Source: a virus | Length of the DNA stretch: 38,503 nucleotides | Direction: 5' to 3' (one strand) | IMG/VR virus record: IMGVR_UViG_3300044982_000040 | Span: 1 to 38,503 of that record | Shown: positions 6,438 through 15,316 of the stretch, one piece after another | Layout of the letters: the number at the start of each line of letters is the position of its first letter | Position numbering within the stretch: position 1 is the stretch's first letter | Notes under the pieces: model-generated | Told to the model about the DNA's origin: nothing | Database searches by the model: none | The model's input: the letters and a program-made list of their open reading frames with translations, nothing else | Program-made: the position numbers and the translations under genes

Positions 6438-9299
6438 TCACAGCATGGCCAGGATTGAGGGTGTCCACAAGCGCACGTCGGCGTCTGCGGCCTGGGCCTT
6501 CACGACGCCGTTGACGCTGCGGGTGACGGTGAAGGTCTGCGGGCTGGATGACCCGGTGATGTTCGTGACCGTGATCTGCTCGCCGCCGATATTGACGTCG
6601 AACGGGAAGTCGGCCGCCGCGGTGGTCCACAGGATCCCCGACGGCCCGGTGGTGGCCACCGACAAGGTGGTGGCCGTGGCGCTCACCGCGGCGGCCAGCG
6701 ATGCCCCGTCGGTGTCGGCACGGCCGTACACGGCGTCGCCGATGATCGCGACCTCATAGGGGGATTCGGGGACGCCGCACCAGGTGAGGGTGTAGTGGAA
6801 GCCGCCGAGCGCCTCGGTGACTTCCCATACCAGCTGGTTCACCGGGTCGTAGGAGATCTGGGCGAGCAGGTTCTCGATCTGCGCGTAGTCGCCGATGTCG
6901 GCGTCGAGCAGCGCCCAGTACAGGGTCGCTGTTATCTCGCTGCGTGCCAGGTTGAGCGGGATCTGCGGCCAGCGTGCCTCGTCGACGGTGCCGATGTGCA
7001 CCATCCACCCGGCCTCGTCGGGCAGCTGGCTGTCGTACTGGACGTTGACGGTGACCGAGTTCGAGTAGTCGCCGACGCCGACGGGCGGCGGGCTGATCGA
7101 CATGGCCGACCCGTCGTTCAGCTGGTACTGGAAGGTGGCGCCGGACACGTTGCCGCTGCCGCGCTGCACGATGAGGTCGTTGCGAGTGTACTGGTCGTCG
7201 TAGGTCGGCTCGAGACCGGAGTCGGTGCCGTCACCGTTCACCCCGCCGGGCTGGGACAGGCTGTAGTCGAGCTGGACGGCGGGCGTCTGGGTGCACATGC
7301 TGGCCAGCGTCCGGTAGCCGAGCCCGAGGCACTGCCGCGGCTCGAAGATCTGCCCGTTGTCGGCGGTCTCGCATTCCTGGAGGATGTCCAGGAGGGTGTC
7401 GACCGGCTGCGCGCCCATCGCGGCCGAGGTGTCCGGGGCGCCGATGATGCGTGCCTGGAGGCCGTTCTCTGTGCACAGCCGGGCGAACCGGTTCGCCGCG
7501 GTCTCGCCGACCCAGGCGTCCAGCGGCTGCTGCAGGGTGTACAGGGACTCCCAGGAGGACTGGACGGAGATGTGGCCGAGCACGCTGTCGGTGAGGCTGC
7601 CGGCAGGGCTGCCGTAGACGGCCTGGACGTTCCCGATGGTGCCGCTGAACGTGCCGGGCGTGATCGAGTACGCCTCACCGCCGTTGGCGGCGAGGAACAC
7701 CAGGTCGTAGGAGACGGTACCGGAACCGTCCGGGGTGAGCTCCATCGACATCCACAGGCCGCCGGTCATCGGCACCGTGGGGGTGAACGGGCCGGAGGAA
7801 AATACTGTGCCGCCGGCGGCGTTCTTCCCGATCAGGCCGAGACCGCCGCCGGTGTAGTAGAGGAAGGCGAGTTCCTGGACGGTGCCGCTGGTGATGACGC
7901 GGACGATCGTGGCCCCGTTCGCCGGGTCGGTGCTGCCGAGCTTGAATAGGAACCGCACCACGACCGCCCCGTTCGAGCTGTACCGGGGGACCTGTCCGTA
8001 CCAGCTGCTCCCGTTCATCGTCGGCAGCGCATTGCTGCACAGGAACGAGGTGTCGGCGGCGAACGCCGGGCCGGTGGTGGTGACCGACCCGTCGCCGGTG
8101 CCGCCGGTCACCGACATCTCCGGGCCGCCGGTCGCCGACCCGATCATGGTGGCGCCGGCCAGGTCCTCGCACGGCCAGTACTGCACGACCTGGAGTGTCC
8201 CGGACTGGGCGAGGAGCGCCCGCTTGATCGGGGAATACTCGGGTGCGTCGCCCTGGCCTAGGCGGCGCAGCAGGCCGCCGGACTGGACGGGGACCGCGAT
8301 GTCGGAGCCGGTGACGTCCCATTTCGGCGGGATGCTGGACATCTCGCCGTGGTAACGGTAGTTCCGGTCGCTGATCTCGGCGGTGCCGTTCAGCGTCCAC
8401 ACGTTGCCCTGAGCGTCGGTCACCGACGCGGCGCCAGCCGTGGCCGTGGTGAAGTCCGGGCTGGCGACGGGCGTCCCGCCGATGCCTGACAGGAGGTTGA
8501 TCGCGTACACGCTGCCGGTCAGGCCCGGGTCGCCGGAGGTGCCGAAGGTCAGCGACGAGGTGGATGCGTACAGTGCGCCGGCGGCGGCGAACTGCTGCGT
8601 GCTGCCGAGCTGTGTCCACGGGCCCGCGATCGTCGGGGCCGTGTACCAGGTGACGATGCCCGACGCATGGGCGTAGGTGATCCGGATGGCGACACGGCCC
8701 ACGGGGATCGGGAGAGTCGACGGCACGACCGCCGTGGTGGTGCCGTCCAGTGACCGCCAGAAATTCACGGTGCCCTCCGGCGTCACCTCCGTGTAGAAGG
8801 TGTACTCGCCGCTGCCGCCGTTCCACATGGCCAGCAGCGGGATCGCCTGCCCGGTGAGCGCGTACGCCAGGTGCGCGTCAACCTGGATATCGAGGTCGCC
8901 GGGAATGTTGAAGCTGGCGGTGTACGGGGCGCTGACCGAGGATGCGGCGTCGGTCTCGAACCGCAGGTAGGAGGTCTGCGCCGGGACGCTGAGGCGCAGC
9001 GGCGTGTTGCGGCCCAGTAGCCCGTAGTACGGCGATGTCGGCAGGAGCGGCGTGAACCGGCCGTCGCGGTTGTTGAGCTCGAGCGTCGCTGATGAGGCGG
9101 TGGCCTGGCTGGCCTCGTCGGGGCGGCCGCGGGTGATGGTGACCGGCGGCGAGTCGCCGCTGCGCTGGTAGACGTAGCTGCTGATGTCGGTCCACGTGCC
9201 GAGGTCGAGTTCGGCGCGCAGGTCCAGCGGCGAGCCGGGAAATGCGGCACCGTAGGTCGACGGGTAGTCGAGCGGGTAGACGGTCGTCGCGCCGGACAT
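6438..9299 (-). CDS. large minor tail protein
   Basis: A 953-residue protein with the opening seen in actinophage tail-tip proteins (LDLRAELDLGTWTDISSYVYQR, then a segment on RGRPDEASQATASSATLELNNRDGRF). It continues with two jelly-roll or LamG-like regions (about 105-270 and 370-560), a region like the baseplate hub of long-tailed phages, and a C-terminal beta domain. It would sit at the tail tip and contact the cell surface. AAAGGAGG lies just before the ATG. The order tape measure, tail spike, this protein places it in the distal tail module. Confidence 0.8.
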   Translation of the reverse strand: MSGATTVYPLDYPSTYGAAFPGSPLDLRAELDLGTWTDISSYVYQRSGDSPPVTITRGRPDEASQATASSATLELNNRDGRFTPLLPTSPYYGLLGRNTPLRLSVPAQTSYLRFETDAASSVSAPYTASFNIPGDLDIQVDAHLAYALTGQAIPLLAMWNGGSGEYTFYTEVTPEGTVNFWRSLDGTTTAVVPSTLPIPVGRVAIRITYAHASGIVTWYTAPTIAGPWTQLGSTQQFAAAGALYASTSSLTFGTSGDPGLTGSVYAINLLSGIGGTPVASPDFTTATAGAASVTDAQGNVWTLNGTAEISDRNYRYHGEMSSIPPKWDVTGSDIAVPVQSGGLLRRLGQGDAPEYSPIKRALLAQSGTLQVVQYWPCEDLAGATMIGSATGGPEMSVTGGTGDGSVTTTGPAFAADTSFLCSNALPTMNGSSWYGQVPRYSSNGAVVVRFLFKLGSTDPANGATIVRVITSGTVQELAFLYYTGGGLGLIGKNAAGGTVFSSGPFTPTVPMTGGLWMSMELTPDGSGTVSYDLVFLAANGGEAYSITPGTFSGTIGNVQAVYGSPAGSLTDSVLGHISVQSSWESLYTLQQPLDAWVGETAANRFARLCTENGLQARIIGAPDTSAAMGAQPVDTLLDILQECETADNGQIFEPRQCLGLGYRTLASMCTQTPAVQLDYSLSQPGGVNGDGTDSGLEPTYDDQYTRNDLIVQRGSGNVSGATFQYQLNDGSAMSISPPPVGVGDYSNSVTVNVQYDSQLPDEAGWMVHIGTVDEARWPQIPLNLARSEITATLYWALLDADIGDYAQIENLLAQISYDPVNQLVWEVTEALGGFHYTLTWCGVPESPYEVAIIGDAVYGRADTDGASLAAAVSATATTLSVATTGPSGILWTTAAADFPFDVNIGGEQITVTNITGSSSPQTFTVTRSVNGVVKAQAADADVRLWTPSILAML

Positions 9300-9349
9300 C
9301 GGTCCTCCTTTCCCGGTCGGTCGGCCGCCGGAAATCTATTCGGGTCAGG

Positions 9350-9625
9350 TCAAAGAGAGACGTCCGAGGCTGTCTCGGTGTATTCGGTCACGGTGACAGA
9401 GGTGACGGACTGCCCCTCCCAGTTGTTGGCCTCGATCCAGGAGGCGATGGCACTGAGCAGCCCCGTGTCGCTCGAGCCGCCGAGCCCGGGGGTTCCGGCC
9501 GGAAAAGAGTCGACGTCATTCCCGTTAGCCACAAAAAACCCGTAGGTGCCGTCCGTCGTATTGATCGTTACGAGGTAGGCCGGATAGTCGACTTGCTGGC
9601 CGTTGCCGACGAATACAGATGGCAT
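9350..9625 (-). CDS. hypothetical tail-region protein, 91 residues
   Basis: A small acidic protein, mostly beta-type (MPSVFVGNGQQVDYPAYLVTI...), ending in a Thr/Val-rich strand segment. It lies between the tail-spike and the minor tail genes on the same strand, so it is probably a small virion or tail-assembly component. No recognised family. Confidence 0.6.
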   Translation of the reverse strand: MPSVFVGNGQQVDYPAYLVTINTTDGTYGFFVANGNDVDSFPAGTPGLGGSSDTGLLSAIASWIEANNWEGQSVTSVTVTEYTETASDVSL

Positions 9626-9638
9626 CCTTTTTCTCTTC

Positions 9639-11396
9639 CTAGTAGAGCGCTGCCCACCAGGTGATCTGGGTCAGCGTGCTTGATGATGGGGTAAAGGAGG
9701 TCGGGAGCGCCGTGAGGGCGCTGCCGTTGGTGGCATAGCGGGCGGTCGCCGCCGTCAGGTTCCCGTTGGCGAACGTCGAGCTGCTGTTGGTGTTGCTGTT
9801 GAAGCTCGGCATCGTCGTGCCGTTGCCGAGGATCGCTATCCAGTACAGGCCGGGCTGGAGATCCAGGCTCCCGGTGGACTCAGCGGTCAGGGTCGCGTTC
9901 ACGAACTTGCTCGCGCCTGACCCCCACGCCGTGGTCTGGTCCGCGCTGTAGCCGACCAGCTGGCCAGCCGAGTTGTACAGGCCCACCAGATTCTCGCCGG
10001 TCGTGAGGGTTGCGCCGTTGCCGATTAGCTGAAGCCGGATCGTGCTGACTGTGCGCGGCTGCCGGACGCGGACGCCGATCAGGTTCAGCGTGCCCGCCGT
10101 GATGAGCCGGGTCGTGACATCCGACGTCAGCCATGCCTCATACGTCTCGGCGGCATACCCCAGGTCGGTGGCCGTCCAGTCGAATTGCGGCTGCTGCTGC
10201 TCGACGTTCGGCGCCGGAGCGGACTGCGTACCGGTGATCAGCAGGTTGTCGCGCCCGTAGAAGCAGTCGGTGTTGCTGCCGTCGTCGTAGGCGGCGGCGG
10301 TTGCGCCCCACAGTAGCGAGCGGGCCGCAGACACGTACTTGCTGGAACTGGTCACCGCCAGACCGTAGGTCGGGCCGTTGACGCTGGAGCCATTCAGCGC
10401 GCACGTCGTGTTCACGCCGTTGATGATCACCGGGTACAGCTGGGACTCGACAGCGATCGCCGCATAGCCGGTGCCCGACTGGCCCGCCCCGTTGTGGTAG
10501 CCACCGGTCACGATGACCGCGCCGGTGCCGTTGATCAGGATGCCGTTCTTGCCCACCAGGTTCGATGAGCAGCCGGTGAGCGTGACCTGCCCGTAGCCGC
10601 CGTTGCCGTTCAGGTTGAACCCGTTGCCGCCGGCATTCTCGGCGCGGCATCCGATCAGGTGGGTGTTGCCGCCAGGCGTGATCGCCCAGCAGTCCCCGCC
10701 GCTGGTGCCGCCGAGCACGTACACGTCGGTGAACGTGCTGTCCGGGCAGTGGCTCAGGCTGATGCCGCCGGTGCCGTTGAAGTTGATGATCGTCCGGAAG
10801 ACCTTCAGCAGGTCCGCGAAGTTGCTGCCGTCCGGCAGGACATTGAGCCCCCAGCCGGTCGGCCGAACGATGTTGACGTCGCTGATGACCAGGCCGTCGA
10901 CCGCGCCGTACACCCGGATGGCGTCGACCGACGCCGGGCTGGACGTGCAGTCAATCGTGATGCCGGTGATCGCGCTGTTCTGCGCCGCGCCGCTCCAGCC
11001 GCCTGCGGTCTCGTCGGGGACGTAGATGACCTCCGTGCCCGAGAAGCTGCCCGACGGGGCGATGATCGCGCCCGCCCGCGAGCCGATCGTGGTCTGGACG
11101 TTGATATACAGTCCCGGCCCCGCCAGCCGCACCCCCGGCGGTACGGTCAGCGGCGACGACACGGTGTACGTCCCGGGTGGCAGGCAGACGACATCCCCGG
11201 CCGACGCGGTGGTCAGCGCCGCGTTGATCGCTGCCGTGCTGTCCGTGGCCCCCGTCGGGTCCGCGCCGCCCGCATAAGCGGCATTCAGCACGTTGATGCC
11301 CGCCACCGCGGCCAGCGCCGCGTAAGCGTCGTTGATGTCGGACACGAAACCCGACTCGCCCGCGACCTTGTTACCCGGCGGGATCGTGAACGTCAT
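9639..11396 (-). CDS. tail spike with pectate-lyase-type beta helix
   Basis: The 585-residue product has a short N-terminal attachment region (about 1-35), a right-handed parallel beta-helix of the Pectate_lyase_3 type starting at AAYAGGADPTGATDSTAAINAAL (about 45) and running to about 370 with repeated Gly/Asn turns, and a C-terminal beta-sandwich (about 400-585) resembling carbohydrate-binding domains. It probably binds or cleaves a surface polysaccharide. ATG 11396 shares one base with the tape-measure stop (TGATG); an open frame continues upstream but lies over the tape-measure gene and is a shadow. Confidence 0.8.
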   Translation of the reverse strand: MTFTIPPGNKVAGESGFVSDINDAYAALAAVAGINVLNAAYAGGADPTGATDSTAAINAALTTASAGDVVCLPPGTYTVSSPLTVPPGVRLAGPGLYINVQTTIGSRAGAIIAPSGSFSGTEVIYVPDETAGGWSGAAQNSAITGITIDCTSSPASVDAIRVYGAVDGLVISDVNIVRPTGWGLNVLPDGSNFADLLKVFRTIINFNGTGGISLSHCPDSTFTDVYVLGGTSGGDCWAITPGGNTHLIGCRAENAGGNGFNLNGNGGYGQVTLTGCSSNLVGKNGILINGTGAVIVTGGYHNGAGQSGTGYAAIAVESQLYPVIINGVNTTCALNGSSVNGPTYGLAVTSSSKYVSAARSLLWGATAAAYDDGSNTDCFYGRDNLLITGTQSAPAPNVEQQQPQFDWTATDLGYAAETYEAWLTSDVTTRLITAGTLNLIGVRVRQPRTVSTIRLQLIGNGATLTTGENLVGLYNSAGQLVGYSADQTTAWGSGASKFVNATLTAESTGSLDLQPGLYWIAILGNGTTMPSFNSNTNSSSTFANGNLTAATARYATNGSALTALPTSFTPSSSTLTQITWWAALY

Positions 11397-13882
11397 CAGC
11401 CTGCTCCCTGTCCGAGGACCTGCTGGACGTTGCCGCCCTTGACCCGGATGTAGTTCCTCAATGCACGGATGAACGGATCGCCGTTGCCCTCCAGGCGGAT
11501 GATGAGCACCTGCGCGCCGCCGGCCGCCCCGCCGCCGTAGCCGCCGCGGCCCCCGGCGCCGATCGCGCCCGTCACCCGCTCCATCGCCGCGGACACATCC
11601 GATACGCCGCCGGTGAGGCCCTGCGCGATCTGGCGGGCGATGCTGCGGCCCGAGTTCTGCGGCGCCCCGGCACCCGACAGCGGGCCCTTTTTCGCCGGGC
11701 TGAACGGCAGGTAGCTCTTGACCTCGTTGATCACGCCGCCAATCGCGCCCGTCACATCCCCGGCCGCCGACGTGATGCCGTGCGCCAGGTAAGAGATGAT
11801 CCGCGCACCCGCGCTGAACAGGTCGCTCGCCAGATGGTCGACGATGGCGATGATGTCGGTGCCGAGATTCTCGAACCACGACGTGACGCCGTGGACCATC
11901 GACTCGGCGCCGGAGAGGATCTGCCGCCAGTGCATGGCGATGAGCGCCTCTGCGAGGCCGATCGGCCCCGTCAAGATCCCCAGCAGCAGCGGCCAGTGGC
12001 CCCGGATCCAGTCGAGCGCGTCGGCGACCGCATTTTTCACCGCGGTGAACGCGATCTTCGCCGCCTTTTCCAGGTCGGACCAGTGCTTGACGATCTCCAC
12101 GACGACGCCGATCAGGGCGACGATCCCGAGGATGATCGCGCCGATCGGGTTGGCGTTCAGTGCCACGTCGAGGATGGCCTGCGCGATCGACCACGCCTTG
12201 ACCGCGGCGACGATCACGAGGATGAACGGCGCCAGCCGCGCCAGCAGCGGCATGACGGCCGACAGCCCGGCGGCGAGCAGGTCCGCGAGGATCACGGCCA
12301 CCTTGGTGATAACCGGCACGAGCGGCATCAGGGCGGTCAGCAGCCCGTTAATCGCAGGCAGCATCTCCTGCAGGGCCTGCACCAGGCCGCCCATCAGCGC
12401 CCCGGCGATCTTCGTGACGGCGGGCAGCAGCGGCAGCAGTCCCGCCAGCAGTAGCGCCACCAGTGTGACGGCATGCTCCAGGATGGGAGCCAGGGCTGTC
12501 ACTGCGGACACCAGTGAGCTCTGCAGGATCCCGGCCAGCGACCCGAGGACGTTGATCAGCGGCGGGATGACCGGCGCCAGCCCGGACACCAGGGCGGTGA
12601 TCAGCTTCCCGATCGGGCCGACCAGCCCCTCGATCGCATCCTCGATGTCGTTGAACACCCCGCGGTTGTTCATCAGGTTGAAGACCTGGCCGAGGACCAC
12701 GGCAAGGGTATGGAAGGCGGGCGTGAGTGCCCGGACGAGCCCGACGACTGCTTCCATGCCGCCTGCCAGGTTGATGAGGAACGCCTTCGCGAACTGCCCG
12801 AAGATCGTCGCTATCCCGGAGATCACCGGCCCCATCTGCGTGAACAGGCTGGCGACGGTTGACAGGATCGGGGCGAGCAGGTGCGCCATCGTCCCGGCGA
12901 TCTGCCCGATGACCGGCAGCAGGCCGCCGAGGATGGAGAACAGCGCCTTCAGCGCCGTCGCGCTGGCGGCGACCGCCGGGGCCATGGCGGAAAACAGGCC
13001 GCCGAGGCTGGTTCCGAGGCCGCCGAGGATGCCCGCGAATGCCTGCATGGCGGGCATCGCCGCCTTGAGGATCGCGGTGAGTCCGGGCAGCAGGCCGCCG
13101 ACGAGCCCTTCCAGCCCGTAGATCAGCGGCTGGAGCATCGGGCCGACCGTCTTAAACATGCCCGACAGCAGCGGCTCGATCTGCGAGACAAACGAGCTGA
13201 GCTGCTTCAGGGCCGAGGTGATGAACGGAACCAGCGGCTTGACCGCCGTCTCCAGGGTGCCCATTACCTGCGAGCCGAACTTGGAGAACTCCGCCGCGAC
13301 GCCCGGGATCTTGCTGGCCACGACCGCGCCGAGGGCGCCGACCATGCCGACACCGGCGACCGCGCCGAGGGCGGGCAGCACGGCCAGCGCCGACGAGACA
13401 CCGGTGACCAGCGTCCCCGCCAGGCCGCCCAGCACCGTCGTCACGAAACTGTTATGGAAGAACCCGCCGTCCTGCGCCCCGGCGTCGGCCGCTTTCTGGC
13501 CGAGACCGGAACCGCCCAGCTTGCTCGACAGGTCGCCCAGACCGGAGCCGAACCCGTCGCTGAACGCCGTGCCCGCCTTCTTGCCGTCATCCTGCGACTT
13601 GTCGTCCAGGTGGTTCATGGCGGCCTCGACGGCGGTGAGCTGCGCCAGCGCCTTAGATGCGCCCGCCATGTCGATCCGCGGCGAGGCAACCTTCTTGGAG
13701 ATGGCCTCCAGCTTCGCGTCCAGGTCGGTGAGCTTGGCGTCGGCGTCGGCGCTATCCACGTTGGCGCGGGCCGTGGCGATCTGGTTCTTCAGCTCGTCGA
13801 GTTTCGCCTTGAGCTCGGTGAGGTCCGGCTTGGCGGTGTCGTCTGCCCGGATGGACAGGCGGACGTAGTTGTCGGCACCCAC
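11396..13882 (-). CDS. tape measure protein
   Basis: An 828-residue protein with an N-terminal coiled-coil region (residues about 15-75, LTELKAKLDELKNQIATARANVDSADADAKL), then long hydrophobic Ala/Gly/Leu-rich segments rich in PLVPVI and LLPGL motifs, and a C-terminal Gly-rich tail. This composition and its place right after the frameshifted chaperone genes identify the tail length-determining protein. Starts at GTG 13882, overlapping the stop of the long chaperone form by one base. By the usual ruler relation the length implies a tail somewhat over 100 nm. Confidence 0.9.
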   Translation of the reverse strand: MGADNYVRLSIRADDTAKPDLTELKAKLDELKNQIATARANVDSADADAKLTDLDAKLEAISKKVASPRIDMAGASKALAQLTAVEAAMNHLDDKSQDDGKKAGTAFSDGFGSGLGDLSSKLGGSGLGQKAADAGAQDGGFFHNSFVTTVLGGLAGTLVTGVSSALAVLPALGAVAGVGMVGALGAVVASKIPGVAAEFSKFGSQVMGTLETAVKPLVPFITSALKQLSSFVSQIEPLLSGMFKTVGPMLQPLIYGLEGLVGGLLPGLTAILKAAMPAMQAFAGILGGLGTSLGGLFSAMAPAVAASATALKALFSILGGLLPVIGQIAGTMAHLLAPILSTVASLFTQMGPVISGIATIFGQFAKAFLINLAGGMEAVVGLVRALTPAFHTLAVVLGQVFNLMNNRGVFNDIEDAIEGLVGPIGKLITALVSGLAPVIPPLINVLGSLAGILQSSLVSAVTALAPILEHAVTLVALLLAGLLPLLPAVTKIAGALMGGLVQALQEMLPAINGLLTALMPLVPVITKVAVILADLLAAGLSAVMPLLARLAPFILVIVAAVKAWSIAQAILDVALNANPIGAIILGIVALIGVVVEIVKHWSDLEKAAKIAFTAVKNAVADALDWIRGHWPLLLGILTGPIGLAEALIAMHWRQILSGAESMVHGVTSWFENLGTDIIAIVDHLASDLFSAGARIISYLAHGITSAAGDVTGAIGGVINEVKSYLPFSPAKKGPLSGAGAPQNSGRSIARQIAQGLTGGVSDVSAAMERVTGAIGAGGRGGYGGGAAGGAQVLIIRLEGNGDPFIRALRNYIRVKGGNVQQVLGQGAG

Positions 13883-14471
13883 TAGCCGTCCTCACCTCCC
13901 TCCTCGTCCTCGCCGTCTTCACGGTGTCCCTGCCGGTAGATATCGAGAAGCCGCAGCACCCGGGCGTCCTCGGCCAGCACCTGCGACGGCGGGCAGTGCC
14001 ACCGGTCGCAGAGGCCGATCACGATCTCCGCTGTTACGAGCTCGGCAGGCTTTTCGACATGGCCGCCATCGCTTCTTGTGCCGCCCCCGAGGTCCCGCCA
14101 GATGGCGAGCCTTTTCCCAGCTCATCGCCAGCCCCGGTGGTTCCGGTCAGCCACGCGCCGATGATCGCCAGCACGAAATGGGTGTCCAGCTTCCGCAGGC
14201 CCTCGTAGTCCGCGGGCACCGGCTCGCCGCGGCGGGTGACGTTCCACGACTCGAGGACGTCGCCGAACTGCTTGAGCAGCGTCATGATGGCGGGCGCGGC
14301 GGCCTGGAGATCGACGTTCTCGGCGGTGAGCCCCGAGTAGCTCTCCATGATGTCGGTCAGCATCCCGATCGGCACCGAGTCGACGGTGACCTCGAGGCCC
14401 TCGTACTTGGTGCCGGTGAAGTCCAGGATGCTGCCGGTGCCCGGCGCCTCGAAGCCGTCCGCCGGAGTCAC
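13882..14471 (-). CDS. tail assembly chaperone, long form made by -1 frameshift
   Basis: Ribosomes that slip one base back at GGGAAAA (14118-14112) leave the short chaperone frame and read on to TAG 13884-13882. The added part runs RLAIWRDLGGG...DRWHCPPSQVLAEDARVLRLLDIY... and ends in an acidic EDGEDEEGGEDG tail. The W..PPSQVLAEDA..LRLL signature is common in the T half of actinophage chaperones (analogues of lambda gpGT). It would escort the tape measure during tail assembly. The stop touches the tape-measure start, which fits. Confidence 0.85.
14034..14471 (-). CDS. tail assembly chaperone, short form
   Basis: The 145-residue product (LEVTVDSVPIGMLTDIMESY..., then NVTRRGEPVPADYEGLRKLDTHFVLAIIGAWL) lies between the tail-tube and tape-measure genes, the position of lambda gpG. 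GTG 14471 overlaps the stop of the preceding gene (GTGA) and is preferred to GTG 14477. The reading frame ends at TAA 14036-14034; the GGGAAAA slippery site lies 27 codons before the stop. It supplies the N-terminal part shared with the long form. Confidence 0.85.
   Translation of the reverse strand: MTPADGFEAPGTGSILDFTGTKYEGLEVTVDSVPIGMLTDIMESYSGLTAENVDLQAAAPAIMTLLKQFGDVLESWNVTRRGEPVPADYEGLRKLDTHFVLAIIGAWLTGTTGAGDELGKGSPSGGTSGAAQEAMAAMSKSLPSS
14112..14118 (-). promoter_or_regulatory. slippery heptamer for -1 frameshift
   Basis: On the minus strand the frame reads CTG GGA AAA GGC, giving the canonical X XXY YYZ heptamer G GGA AAA. A shift of -1 here joins the short chaperone to an open frame coding for a typical T-domain. 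The other possible join, at the later run GAAAAG before the stop, is a weaker slip site. Confidence 0.85.
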
Positions 14472-14884
14472 GCCCACGTCGGCACCGCGCCGTCGGCGAG
14501 CGTGCCGTCCGCCTGGAACGTCAGCGACCCGTCGGCCCCGCGGGTGAGGTTGTACGCCGAGAACAACAGGTTGGCCGTCATTACCGGCGTCGAGCCGGAT
14601 GCTGTCGGGTAGATCGACGTCGCCCTGTTGTTCGGCGAGGTCGTGATCGTCGAGAACACAGCGTGGCTCATGTTCGCGGCGAAGTTGCACGTCCCCTTGA
14701 AGGACTCGGTGAGGTCACGGAGCAGCGCCAGCTTCTGGTGCGCGCTCACGTCAACCCCGGTGACATCCTGCAGCGCCACCGGGGTCGCCAGCGTGAAGTC
14801 GGTGATGTCGTCGCTGATGGTCCGGCTGGTGCCCCCGCTGTCGGCCACGTCGATGGTCGCGCCCAGGCCGCTTATCTTCGCCAA
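14468..14884 (-). CDS. tail tube protein, short paralogue
   Basis: The 138-residue product (MAKISGLGATIDVADSGGTSRTISDDITDFTL...) has the all-beta composition and LTRGADGSLTFQADG motif of phage tail-tube proteins, ending in VPTWA. It sits just before the chaperone genes, the usual place of the major tail protein. The start codon is TTG 14884 with GAGAGGG upstream. A second, larger tail-tube-like protein with the related TRGTDGSL motif lies two genes upstream. Confidence 0.7.
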   Translation of the reverse strand: MAKISGLGATIDVADSGGTSRTISDDITDFTLATPVALQDVTGVDVSAHQKLALLRDLTESFKGTCNFAANMSHAVFSTITTSPNNRATSIYPTASGSTPVMTANLLFSAYNLTRGADGSLTFQADGTLADGAVPTWA

Positions 14885-14890
14885 GAGTGC

Positions 14891-15316
14891 TCACCCTCTC
14901 TTTTCCTGCTCGGCCAGGCGGCCGGTGTGCTCGGTGTAGTCCTCGGCCAGGTCGGCCAGGGATGTGTGCTCGCGGAGGATCCGGCCGCGCCGCTGCACGA
15001 CGAGGCGCCCCGGCCGGGTGCGGTGCTCGCGGAAGCAGCGCTGGCCGCTGTCAAACCGGAAGACGATCACCCGCGCATCCGCAGGCGCGGCCAGCTCGCG
15101 GTAGGTCCGTCCCGACTGGCCGGAGCGGATCATGTCCGCCACCATCCGGCCCTCCGGCGTGTCCAGGTCGCAGATGGTCTCCCAGCCGTTGCGCCACTGG
15201 TCGCAGTCCACGTCCTCGCACGCCGCCGCGACCGTGCGGTCACGCGGCATGTGGATCCGGTAGTTGCGGTTATCCGACTGCCACAGCGGCGGCGGAAGCG
15301 GGCCGAGGAACCCCAT
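14891..15316 (-). CDS. hypothetical protein between two tail-tube genes
   Basis: The 141-residue product begins MGFLGPLPPPLWQSDNRNYRIHMPRD and continues with a Cys pair (CEDVDCDQW) and a basic, Glu-rich C-terminal helix. ATG 15316 shares a base with the stop of the large tail protein (TGATG). A much longer open frame upstream in the same frame covers the tail protein and is a shadow. Position suggests a tail assembly role; family not recognised. Confidence 0.65.
   Translation of the reverse strand: MGFLGPLPPPLWQSDNRNYRIHMPRDRTVAAACEDVDCDQWRNGWETICDLDTPEGRMVADMIRSGQSGRTYRELAAPADARVIVFRFDSGQRCFREHRTRPGRLVVQRRGRILREHTSLADLAEDYTEHTGRLAEQEKRG

Noticed and set aside
12881-13885. Long plus-strand frame opposite the tape measure gene
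   Set aside because: Arg/Gln/Asp-rich shadow of a GC-rich gene; no ribosome site and no recognisable domain.
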